Origin: CADEED01 sp035995425
Lineage (GTDB): Bacteria > Pseudomonadota > Gammaproteobacteria > Steroidobacterales > Steroidobacteraceae
Reading direction: 5' to 3'
Assembly (NCBI GenBank): GCA_035995425.1
Contig: DASYKM010000032.1
Coordinates: 1-64,000, forward strand
Length of the DNA: 64,000 bases
The translations under genes and the position numbers were made by a program. Below are positions 37,256 through 44,345 of the stretch, piece by piece. The number at the start of each line of letters is the position of its first letter. Position 1 is the first letter of the stretch. The notes beneath the pieces are model-generated. The model was not told where the DNA came from. It searched no databases and worked only from the letters and a program-made list of their open reading frames with translations.

Positions 37256-37381
37256 CGGCTAGCCGGGCCTTCGCGCGGCGTGCGCGACATAGGCTGACAA
37301 TTCTGTAGTCCATGCGCCGATGCCCCCATGGCGGCAACGGGAATAGCCTGTCTGCCCCGAAGGCAAGCTTTGGAGAAAGAC

Positions 37382-37753
37382 ATGCCCACCGCATCCGGCC
37401 ACACCATCGCCATTCGCGCGCGCAAAGTCATCGGCACTCCCGTCAGGAACAACGACGGCAAGCTCATCGGCAACATCGAAGACATCGTGCTCGACAAGAC
37501 TTCCGACCGGATCATGTTCGCCATCGTCGGGCTGGGCGGATTCCTGCGCGTGAAAGAGAAGTTCCATCCGCTGCCCTGGTCCACCCTGCGCTTCGAGGAG
37601 GCACTGGATAGTTATGTCGTGCCGTTCACCCGCGAGCAGCTGCTGGCCGCGCCGGCGGACACGCTGCAAGAACTGACACGCGGGGACGGCGCCGCTGCAT
37701 TCAGCGATCGCGCCCATGAGTACTACGACGAGATGTCACGATCGCCGCACTGA
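37382..37753 (+). CDS. PRC-barrel domain protein (second copy)
   Basis: 123 residues from ATG 37382 (GGAGAAAG upstream). Same build as 8514-8870: TASGHTIAIRARKVIGTPV, GNIEDIVLDKTSDRIMFAIV, GGFLRVKEKFHPLPWSTL, then SYVVPFTREQLLAAPADTL. The C-terminal tail differs. Two near-identical single-domain copies 29 kb apart suggest a duplication with divergence. No direct link to the flanking genes is seen. Confidence 0.85.
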   Translation: MPTASGHTIAIRARKVIGTPVRNNDGKLIGNIEDIVLDKTSDRIMFAIVGLGGFLRVKEKFHPLPWSTLRFEEALDSYVVPFTREQLLAAPADTLQELTRGDGAAAFSDRAHEYYDEMSRSPH

Positions 37754-37776
37754 GTTTCGCTGCGTCGCACCCATCT

Positions 37777-37812
37777 ACGAAGAGCTTCGTTGACAATACG
37801 AAATCCTTCGTA
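37777..37812. promoter_or_regulatory. BlaI-type operator pair overlapping the promoter
   Basis: Two dyads: ACGAAG-AG-CTTCGT (37777-37790) and TACGAA-ATCC-TTCGTA (37797-37812). A consensus -35, TTGACA, is at 37790-37795, right between them. They precede the BlaI gene by 15 bp, the expected place for autorepression. Bound BlaI dimers would block RNA polymerase until the M56 sensor cleaves the repressor. Confidence 0.72.
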
Positions 37813-37826
37813 GTAGCCTTCGGTCC

Positions 37827-38216
37827 ATGAAACAGGACCCGAAATTCCAGCCCACTCCTTCCGAGCTGGCCATCCTTCACATCCTCTGGTCGCGCGGTCC
37901 GTCGACGGTCCGCGAGATTCACGATGAGCTGGCCAAAGAGAAAGACGTGGGCTACACGAGCGCCCTCAAATTCCTGCAGATCATGACGGCCAAGGGGCTG
38001 GTCACGCGCACGGAAGAGCAGCGCGCGCACGTCTATTCCGCGCAGCAGCCGGCGGAGAAAACCAAGCAGCAGTTCGCGGCCGACGTGCTCAAGCGCGTAT
38101 TCCACGGCTCCGCCAGCCAGCTCATGCAGCACGCGCTCTCCGGCCGGCGCGGTTCGAAGAAAGAAATCGAAGAGATGCGGCGCATGCTCGACGAATATGA
38201 AAGGAAACTCCCATGA
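37827..38216 (+). CDS. BlaI/MecI/CopY-family transcriptional repressor
   Basis: 129 residues. Winged helix at about 5-75 (PTPSELAILHILWSRGPSTV, GYTSALKFLQIMTAKGLVTR), then the helical dimerisation and cleavage region (LKRVFHGSASQLMQHAL, KKEIEEMRRMLDEYERKLP). It represses the operon until the BlaR1-like M56 protein acts. Its stop overlaps the M56 start by four bases. Confidence 0.9.
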   Translation: MKQDPKFQPTPSELAILHILWSRGPSTVREIHDELAKEKDVGYTSALKFLQIMTAKGLVTRTEEQRAHVYSAQQPAEKTKQQFAADVLKRVFHGSASQLMQHALSGRRGSKKEIEEMRRMLDEYERKLP

Positions 38217-40168
38217 TGGCTTCCGCTCACTTGATGCAAGTCCTGGCGTGGTCCCTGCTTCATTTCCTGTGGCAGGGCGCCGCCATCGCCGCGCTCGCCG
38301 CCGCGGTCATGTTCGTGTTTCGCACGCCGGCAACGCGCTATCTGGTTGGCATCGGCGCCCTGGCGTTGATGCTGGTTTCGTTCGCGGTCACCTTCACGCT
38401 GATCGATGGCGCGTCCGCTGGTGCGGAGATTTCCGCGGCGGGTGCACCGGTAATCGCGCCCGAAGCCACTAGCTACTTCGCCGGGACCATCGAGCCGTCA
38501 GCGCCGGTTGCTTCGGGCGTCGATCCGGCCGGCACCGACTTCCTCTGGATCGCGCGCGGATGGTTGTTCGGTGTGTTCTGTTTCGCGCTGCGCATCGCCT
38601 GCGGCCTGCTGCTGCTCGAGCACCTGCGGCGCAGGAATCTCGTCGCCCTTCCCGAGGCGCTGGTCGTGAGGTTCCGCATCCTGCAGCAGCGCCTCGGCAT
38701 TCACCGCGTCATCCGCTACTGCGAGTGCCGGTTGTTAGGCGTGCCGGCGGTCATCGGCTTCTTCCGCCCCATCGTGCTGCTGCCGGTACGCGCGCTCACC
38801 GGGCTCAGCGTCGAGCAGCTCGAGGCCGTCATTGCCCATGAGCTCGGCCACATCAAGCGCTTCGATGTCGCGGTGAACTTCTTTCAGGTCGCCGCGGAAA
38901 GCCTGTTCTTCTTTCATCCGGCGGTGTGGTGGCTCAACAAGCGCATCCGCGCGGATCGCGAGGATTGTTGTGACGACGTCGCGATCGCCGCGTGCGGAGG
39001 CACCGTGGGCTATGCCCGCGCGCTCGCCACCATGGACACCTGGCGCGGCGTGCCGGATTTCGCCATGGCCGCAACCGGAAGTCCGGTGGCCGCGCGCGTC
39101 GCGCGTCTGCTCGGTGTGCGCCAGCACAGCACCGGATCGCGCACTGCGGGAGTGCTCACCGCGTCGCTGGTGTTGGCCACCGCGCTGATCGCCGGTGCCG
39201 TTTCGATCGGCATCGCGAATCCCGCGCTGGCGCAGGCCGCACAAGTTGATTCGCCCCCACCCCCGCCGCTCACCGAAGTCGCGCCGCCACCGTCGCCGCC
39301 CGCTCCGGTCGCCCCGGTCGCGCCAGTGGCACCGGTGGTGCCGGCTTTCGCATCCGATGTGCCAGCCGCGGCACCGGAAGCCGCCGCCGCGCCAGCGCCC
39401 GCCGCCAGGGCGAAGCCTGCGCGCGCGCCGAAGCCGGCACGCGAAGCGAAGCCTGCCCGTGAAGCCCGACCCGCTCGTGAAGAGAAGGTCGAGCGCGAAG
39501 AAAAGATCGACCGCGAGGAACGGACCGAGCGTGAGGAGCGGGTCGAGCGCGAGGAGAATCGCGCCCCCAAAACCTCGTTCATCCGTGAGATGAAGTCGGT
39601 CGGTTTCGACAACCTCGATGCCGATCAGCTGATCGCGCTCAAGGTTCAGGGCGTCACACCGGAGTACGTTCGCGAGCTCCGTGACGTAGGCGTCAACGTG
39701 GACGTCAATCAGCTGGTCTCCATGAGAGTTCAGGGCGTCACGCCCGAGTTCGTCAAGGAGGTCCGCGCGCTCGGCTTCAAGCCCGGCGCCGATGAGCTCA
39801 TCGCGATGAAGAGCCAGGGCATGACGGCCGAGTACGTCAAGGGCATGCGCGATCTCGGCGTCAATCCCGACACCGGTCAATTCATCGCCATGAAGGTTCA
39901 GGGCATCACCCCCGAATACGTGCGCCAGATCCGCTCGGCCGGGTTCGCTCCTGACAATGAAGAGCTGATCTCCATGAAGGTCCAGGGCGTCACACCGGAA
40001 TACCACCAGGCGCTCGAAGCCGCCGGCTACAAGCTGGACGTGGCGGACACGATTGCCGCGAAGGTCATGAACATCACCCCGGAGTTCATCGCGAAAGTGC
40101 ACGCCAGCGGCTTCAAGAACCTGACCATCGACAAGCTGATCCAGCTGAAGAACGCAGACATCCTCTAG
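38213..40168 (+). CDS. BlaR1-like M56 family metallopeptidase with C-terminal repeats
   Basis: 651 residues. N-terminal membrane helices (about 5-60, 105-130) surround the zinc motif HELGH (about 208-212) in VIAHELGHIKRFD; ADREDCCDD carries the downstream Glu/Asp part. A last membrane helix is near 320-340. The following linker is Pro/Ala rich, then highly charged (KVEREEKIDREERTEREE). Residues 460-651 are six to seven 28-residue repeats (LIAMKVQGITPEYVRQIRSAG type). BlaR1 normally ends in a penicillin-binding sensor; here the repeats replace it, so the signal is not beta-lactam. Confidence 0.88.
   Translation: MMASAHLMQVLAWSLLHFLWQGAAIAALAAAVMFVFRTPATRYLVGIGALALMLVSFAVTFTLIDGASAGAEISAAGAPVIAPEATSYFAGTIEPSAPVASGVDPAGTDFLWIARGWLFGVFCFALRIACGLLLLEHLRRRNLVALPEALVVRFRILQQRLGIHRVIRYCECRLLGVPAVIGFFRPIVLLPVRALTGLSVEQLEAVIAHELGHIKRFDVAVNFFQVAAESLFFFHPAVWWLNKRIRADREDCCDDVAIAACGGTVGYARALATMDTWRGVPDFAMAATGSPVAARVARLLGVRQHSTGSRTAGVLTASLVLATALIAGAVSIGIANPALAQAAQVDSPPPPPLTEVAPPPSPPAPVAPVAPVAPVVPAFASDVPAAAPEAAAAPAPAARAKPARAPKPAREAKPAREARPAREEKVEREEKIDREERTEREERVEREENRAPKTSFIREMKSVGFDNLDADQLIALKVQGVTPEYVRELRDVGVNVDVNQLVSMRVQGVTPEFVKEVRALGFKPGADELIAMKSQGMTAEYVKGMRDLGVNPDTGQFIAMKVQGITPEYVRQIRSAGFAPDNEELISMKVQGVTPEYHQALEAAGYKLDVADTIAAKVMNITPEFIAKVHASGFKNLTIDKLIQLKNADIL
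39590..40165 (+). repeat. 84-bp coding repeats (28 residues) in the M56 protein
   Basis: Six full and one partial copy of a 28-residue unit of the form LG-x(6-7)-LIAMKVQGVTPEYV. Copies are well matched but not identical, so duplication is not very recent. The same unit recurs in the next gene (40627-41128), with RIHGVTPEFI in place of KVQGVTPEYV. Confidence 0.85.
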
Positions 40169-40186
40169 TTGGGCGCGGAGTAACTC

Positions 40187-41131
40187 ATGAACACGAGAAA
40201 GACATTCATCACCCTGGCGCTGTGCGCGTGGACGCTGGTGTTTGCGACCGCAGTGCCCGCCGCGGATGAATTCAAGGGCAGTTGGACCCTCATGCAATCC
40301 GAAACTCCCGGCCACGTCCGTTTCGGCCTGATTCATCATCTCCATGATGGCAACTCGCAGCATGAATCGGATTGGCCCACGGGCGCTTTCAAGGGCGTCG
40401 ATCTCGCCGCGACCGGCAAGCACGACGTGCAATTCAGCATCAGCGGTGACGCGGGGCGATTCGATTGCGAAGGGTTCCTCGACAACCGCGAAGGCGCCGG
40501 CATCTTTCACTTCACGCTCGACCGCAACTACCCCCAGGCGATGAGCGCTCTCGGATTCACCGGCATCGACGATGAAATGCAATTCGTGATGGCCGTTCAC
40601 GACGTGACGCTGGATTTCGCGCGGCAGATGAAGGGCGAGAAGGTTTCGGGCCTGGATACCGACAAGCTCATCGCCTTTCGCATCTTCAATGTCACGGCAC
40701 AGTTCATCCATGATCTGCGCGCGGAAGGCCTGCCCGGGACCGACAGCGACAAACTGGTGGCGTTTCGTATTCATGGCGTGAATGTCGGCATGATCCGCGC
40801 ACTGCGCAGCGCCGGCATCAAGGCGAGCGAAGACCAGCTCATCGCCATGCGCATTCACGGCGCCACGCCCGACTGGATCGCGCAGATGAAGAGCGACGGC
40901 TATGACAACCTGGATATCGACAAGATGATCGCCTTCCGTATCCATGGAGTGTCGCCGCAGTTCATCGAGAAGATTGCCAATCTCGGCTACAAGCATCCGG
41001 ACCCGGATCAGCTCGTCGCCATGCGCATTCACGGCGTGACGCCGGAATTCATCGCCGATCTCAAGTCCCGCGGGATGCAGAACCTGACCATCGATCAGCT
41101 GGTCAACCTGCGCATCCACGGCATCGATTGA
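40187..41131 (+). CDS. Secreted protein with the same repeats as the M56 sensor
   Basis: 314 residues with signal peptide (ITLALCAWTLVFATAVPAAD). About 28-135 is a beta-rich domain (WTLMQSETPGHVRFGLIHH, LAATGKHDVQFSISGDAGRFDC). Residues 148-314 are 28-29 residue repeats (DQLVAMRIHGVTPEFIADLKSRG type), homologous to those at the M56 C-terminus. It lies 18 bp after the M56 gene in the same operon. I infer that the repeats of the two proteins interact or share a ligand across the inner membrane. Confidence 0.78.
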   Translation: MNTRKTFITLALCAWTLVFATAVPAADEFKGSWTLMQSETPGHVRFGLIHHLHDGNSQHESDWPTGAFKGVDLAATGKHDVQFSISGDAGRFDCEGFLDNREGAGIFHFTLDRNYPQAMSALGFTGIDDEMQFVMAVHDVTLDFARQMKGEKVSGLDTDKLIAFRIFNVTAQFIHDLRAEGLPGTDSDKLVAFRIHGVNVGMIRALRSAGIKASEDQLIAMRIHGATPDWIAQMKSDGYDNLDIDKMIAFRIHGVSPQFIEKIANLGYKHPDPDQLVAMRIHGVTPEFIADLKSRGMQNLTIDQLVNLRIHGID

Positions 41132-41149
41132 GGCCTCGCCGGTGTCTTC

Positions 41150-41179
41150 GCGCCGTGGTCGCTGCAACGGCCACGGCGC
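41150..41179. terminator. Hairpin after the BlaI-M56 operon
   Basis: GCGCCGTGG (41150-41158) pairs with CCACGGCGC (41171-41179) across a 12-nt loop. It is between the stop of the repeat protein (41131) and the converging GNAT gene. There is no T tract, so rho-independent function is uncertain. Confidence 0.4.
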
Positions 41180-41191
41180 GGGGACGCCGGG

Positions 41192-41644
41192 TTATCGAGT
41201 GAACGAGAAGATGGTTACCGGCGCCGCCGCGCCGCCCACCGCTCGATAGAAGTCGAGCGCGTGCGCATCTTCTTCGTCCGCGGCGACGAAGAGATCGCGA
41301 ATGCCCGCCGCGCCTGCGGCCTCACGCAGCGCCGCCATGAGCTGGCGGCCGATGCCGGCGCGCTGCAGGTCCTGGCGAACGGCGAAGTCGTAGATGAACA
41401 CTTCGGAGGACTCCACGCGGGTCATGGGAAGCGTGTGGGCCGTCGCTCCGCCAATAACTTCCTCGCCCATGATCGCGGCGATCGCCCAGAAATCGGCTCG
41501 TTCCAGCAGCCGATCGATATAGGCATCGCTCAGCGGACCCGGCTCTTCGGCGAACACATCCGCCAACAGCGCAAACATCTTCCTGGCGATTTCCCGATCG
41601 CCGGTGACCAATCTTCTCGCATGTATTGCATTGCGGGTGATCAT
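41192..41644 (-). CDS. GNAT family N-acetyltransferase
   Basis: 150 residues. The acetyl-CoA site reads VRQDLQRAGIGRQLMAAL (Q/RxxGxG/A). Other GNAT features are the N-terminal NAIHARRLVTGDREIARKMFALL, GGATAHTLPM and the C-terminal ALDFYRAVGG. It looks like the AAC(3)-type/aminoglycoside-like small GNATs by its opening, but substrate assignment is not safe. Divergently placed from the hydrolase gene at 41675. Confidence 0.82.
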   Translation of the reverse strand: MITRNAIHARRLVTGDREIARKMFALLADVFAEEPGPLSDAYIDRLLERADFWAIAAIMGEEVIGGATAHTLPMTRVESSEVFIYDFAVRQDLQRAGIGRQLMAALREAAGAAGIRDLFVAADEEDAHALDFYRAVGGAAAPVTIFSFTR

Positions 41645-41674
41645 GCCCGCAGTCTAGGCCAAGGGGTGTTGCAC

Positions 41675-42691
41675 ATGCGAACGCGGATCATCGTCGGAAT
41701 TCTTCTGCTCTGGTATGCCGGCGGCATTTGTGCGGCAGCTGACGCCATTCACGAACAGGGATTCGTGAAAATCGGCGGCATCGAGCAATGGATCACGATC
41801 AAGGGCGCCAGCCGCGACAATCCCGTGGTGTTGTTCATTCATGGCGGCCCCGGCAACGCCATGAGCGCCTACGCCGACGCCATGTTCGCCGGCTGGGAAA
41901 GGAACCTCACGCTGGTGCAATGGGATCAGCGCGGTGCCGGCAAGACTTTCGGCCGCAGCGGCCCGTCCGTCGAGCCCACGCTCACCATCGAGCGCATGGC
42001 CATGGATGGCGTCGAGGTCGCCGAGTACCTGACCAGGCACCTGCACAAGAAGCGGATCGTGCTCACCGGCAGCTCGTGGGGATCGTTGTTAGGCGTGTAT
42101 ATCGTCAAGCGAAAGCCGAAGCTGTTCTATGCCTACGTCGGCGGCGCGCAGCTCGTGAACATGCGCGAGAACTTCGCCGCGAGCTATCGGGCCGTGCTCG
42201 CTCACGCCCGCGATATCGGTGACGAGCCCGCCATCGGCGAGCTGAGCGGCGCTGGTCCACCACCATGGGACTCGGTTGCAAAGTGGCGCACGTTTCGCAA
42301 GTGGCGCAATGACTATCAGCGCAAGGTCGCCACGACACCGCCTCTGCAACTGGTTCGCTCGCCTGACTACACATCGCCGCAAGACCTGGCGGACGATGAG
42401 GCCGCCGACGATCTGTCATTCGCGCACTTCAACTTCGTCGGTACCTCGATGATCGGGCCGATGATGGACATCGATCTCAAGAAGCTCGGTCCGGATTTCT
42501 CCGTCCCGGTTTATGTCATCCACGGCGCCGCGGATCTCAATGCCGTGCCTGAAATCGCGCGTGAGTACGTCGACTGGATCAAGGCGCCCACCAAGCAGTT
42601 CATTCTCGTGCCCGGAAGCGGCCACGCGGATACACCGGCTTCACTGGCGTTGCTGTTCGGCGTTCTCACGCAGCAGGTGAAAGCGCGCTAG
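41675..42691 (+). CDS. Alpha/beta hydrolase (proline iminopeptidase-like), exported
   Basis: 338 residues from ATG 41675, where a signal peptide begins (RTRIIVGILLLWYAGGICAAA). The oxyanion motif HGGPGNAM, WDQRGAGKTFG, nucleophile Ser in TGSSWGSLLG, a later Asp in VYVIHGAADLNAV and His in GSGHADTPASL give the complete triad. Related to proline iminopeptidase (S33) and epoxide hydrolase-like exported enzymes. Its stop overlaps the stop of the converging GIN gene by four bases. Confidence 0.85.
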   Translation: MRTRIIVGILLLWYAGGICAAADAIHEQGFVKIGGIEQWITIKGASRDNPVVLFIHGGPGNAMSAYADAMFAGWERNLTLVQWDQRGAGKTFGRSGPSVEPTLTIERMAMDGVEVAEYLTRHLHKKRIVLTGSSWGSLLGVYIVKRKPKLFYAYVGGAQLVNMRENFAASYRAVLAHARDIGDEPAIGELSGAGPPPWDSVAKWRTFRKWRNDYQRKVATTPPLQLVRSPDYTSPQDLADDEAADDLSFAHFNFVGTSMIGPMMDIDLKKLGPDFSVPVYVIHGAADLNAVPEIAREYVDWIKAPTKQFILVPGSGHADTPASLALLFGVLTQQVKAR

Positions 42692-43359
42692 GGCGACCTT
42701 GCGTCCACGACTCGTCCCGAATCCGTGAGCTTGACTACCAGGTTCTCAGGGCGAGTCAGCAGTACGGCAGACGCGTAGTTGCGCACGCGCAGATTGGCGC
42801 TCTGCGCTGGCGCCGCGACGAGTGTGCTGGTTCCGCCGATGTCGGCCGAAGCCGAGTGCGCCTGGAACCTGGCGAGGTTCACGACGCCGCTGCCCTGCAT
42901 GGCGATGGTCACGCTGTCGGTGCGGCCCGCGGCGTCGATGGTCGCGCCGCCCTGCGTGGTGAGCGACAGGTTTGGCTGATCATAGGCCTCGATGCTGAGC
43001 CGGCTCTCGCCGTTCACATAGAACTGCGAAACGTTCGGTGCGATCACGGTGATGTCGAGCGTGGCGCCGGTGTGCAGCAGTTCGTCGCGGATCTCGCCGC
43101 CGCTGACCAGCAGCGTCGAAACGGACCGATGCGGCCCCTGCGCAATCACTTTTCCGGGACCAGGCGCTTGCGTGTAGCGCACCACGCTCCTGACGCCCAG
43201 GGACAGCGAAGTGCTGCCATCCCAGGGAATCTCGCGGCTGATGATTTCCGTCGACTTGCTGTCGTTGGCGGTCGCCATCTGGTACGCGCCGCTGAAGCAG
43301 CCGGCGGATAGCAGCGCGCCGCTGACCGCGACGAGCACGAGGCGATGGGTGGATTTCAT
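42688..43359 (-). CDS. GIN-domain (DUF2807) lipoprotein
   Basis: 223 residues. Lipobox LLSAGC with Cys at residue 21. The rest is a right-handed parallel beta-helix of the GIN/DUF2807 type (LDITVIAPNVSQFYVNGES, ANLRVRNYASAVLL). Third gene of a PadR-HAAS-GIN operon (4-bp overlap with the preceding gene), a known arrangement whose function is unclear, probably an envelope sensor/adaptor. Confidence 0.82.
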   Translation of the reverse strand: MKSTHRLVLVAVSGALLSAGCFSGAYQMATANDSKSTEIISREIPWDGSTSLSLGVRSVVRYTQAPGPGKVIAQGPHRSVSTLLVSGGEIRDELLHTGATLDITVIAPNVSQFYVNGESRLSIEAYDQPNLSLTTQGGATIDAAGRTDSVTIAMQGSGVVNLARFQAHSASADIGGTSTLVAAPAQSANLRVRNYASAVLLTRPENLVVKLTDSGRVVDARSP

Positions 43360-43931
43360 GTTGTTAGTCCGGGCCCCGGTGGGCGGGTGAGAAATCGGTA
43401 GTTGATGCGGACATACCGGCCGAGCGCGGTGACGAGCGCCTTGCCAGTCAGGATGCCGAGCGCCGTGAACGATATGGCGGCGCTGACGAGGCCAAGCGCG
43501 CAGAGCGGCACGACGGCCGGGCCGCCGGGCAAGCCCAGAGAGCCGCCCGCGAACGCGAACCAGATGCCGGCGATGACGCAGATGGCGATGGAGAAGAGGG
43601 TCGCGAGCGCGAACACGAGCATCAGCGGCAGCGCGACGAACACCAGGAACGTATTCATCGTGCCGAGCGCCAGGCTGCCGGCGATGATCTGCAGCGCGGA
43701 GCGCGCCGACGGGGTCGCCTGCCAGCGCTCGATGTGAAGCTCCACGCGAAGCTCATCGGCGAGCGCGAGCGGATCGCCGAGCGCGGCGGCGATATCCGCG
43801 TCACTGCGGCCGGCAGTGGCGCCCTCCTCGAAATGCGCCGAGTAATCGGTGACGGCTTCGTCGACCGCCTGCGAGGGCACGCCGCGCAGGCCGGCGCGAA
43901 GCGTCGCGAGAAATTCCGCGCGTGCGCTCAT
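43356..43931 (-). CDS. HAAS/DUF1700-type membrane protein
   Basis: 191 residues from ATG 43931, which overlaps the PadR stop. The N-terminal HAAS domain (about 1-75) reads SARAEFLATLRAGLRGVP, YSAHFEEGATAGRSDADIAAALGDPLALADEL. Three to four membrane helices follow. HAAS proteins are typically regulated by the PadR encoded upstream. Confidence 0.83.
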   Translation of the reverse strand: MSARAEFLATLRAGLRGVPSQAVDEAVTDYSAHFEEGATAGRSDADIAAALGDPLALADELRVELHIERWQATPSARSALQIIAGSLALGTMNTFLVFVALPLMLVFALATLFSIAICVIAGIWFAFAGGSLGLPGGPAVVPLCALGLVSAAISFTALGILTGKALVTALGRYVRINYRFLTRPPGPGLTT

Positions 43932-44254
43932 TTGCGGCCTCCCACGATGCCATCGACCGCGCGCGTGAACGCCCGCCATGCCGCGCGCTCGCTCACCAGC
44001 TCGGTCTTGCCCGGCCTTGTGAGGCGGTAGTACTTGCGCGACGGGCCCGAGCTCGATTCCACGAAGTAGGTCTCCACGAGTCCTTCTGAAAGCAGTCTGC
44101 GCATGAGCGGGTACACGGTGCCCTCACCCATGCCGATCGCCTGCGCGAGACGGCTGGCAATCTCGTAGGCGTAGCTGTCCTCCTGCGAAAGCAGCTCGAG
44201 TACACATAACTCGAGCACACCTTTCTTGAGCTGGATGTCGATGGGCTCGGTCAT
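43928..44254 (-). CDS. PadR-family transcriptional regulator
   Basis: 108 residues. Winged helix of the PadR type: LKKGVLELCVLELLSQEDSYAYEIASRL, GMGEGTVYPLMRRLLSEGLV, SGPSRKYYRLTRPGKTELV. First gene of the operon with the HAAS and GIN genes. The adjoining promoter contains a dyad (TACCT-N9-AGGTA) that is copied before the hydrolase at 62516-63913, so this PadR probably controls both. Confidence 0.9.
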   Translation of the reverse strand: MTEPIDIQLKKGVLELCVLELLSQEDSYAYEIASRLAQAIGMGEGTVYPLMRRLLSEGLVETYFVESSSGPSRKYYRLTRPGKTELVSERAAWRAFTRAVDGIVGGRK

Positions 44255-44268
44255 GGCAATGCCGGAGT

Positions 44269-44302
44269 CTTATAAAGCATGGTACCTGTTAATGCAAGGT
44301 AG
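44269..44302 (-). promoter_or_regulatory. PadR operon promoter and dyad (copy 1)
   Basis: Minus strand -35 TTGCAT (44297-44292), 17-bp spacer, -10 TATAAG (44274-44269). TACCT (44283-44287) and AGGTA (44297-44301) form a dyad across the spacer. The 34-bp block matches 63920-63953 with a single difference. The start site would be about 8 nt before the ATG, so the leader is very short. Confidence 0.8.
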
Positions 44303-44316
44303 CAGCTCGAAGAAAA

Positions 44317-44337
44317 GGGCGTCGTTGCGCGACGCCC
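44317..44337 (-). terminator. Terminator of the 1212-residue diheme protein gene
   Basis: GGGCGTCG (44317-44324) pairs with CGACGCCC (44330-44337) around a 5-nt loop. On the minus strand it is followed by TTTTCTTC. It lies 9 bp beyond the stop at 44346. Confidence 0.82.
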
Positions 44338-44345
44338 CTGGTTCG

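Noticed and set aside
37256..37381. A possible gene or RNA between the sigma factor and the PRC-barrel gene
   Set aside because: 126 bp with no convincing frame, hairpin or promoter; treated as plain intergenic sequence.
38213..40168. The M56 protein as a true beta-lactam sensor (BlaR1)
   Set aside because: The C-terminal penicillin-binding domain with SxxK is absent; the region consists of 28-residue repeats.
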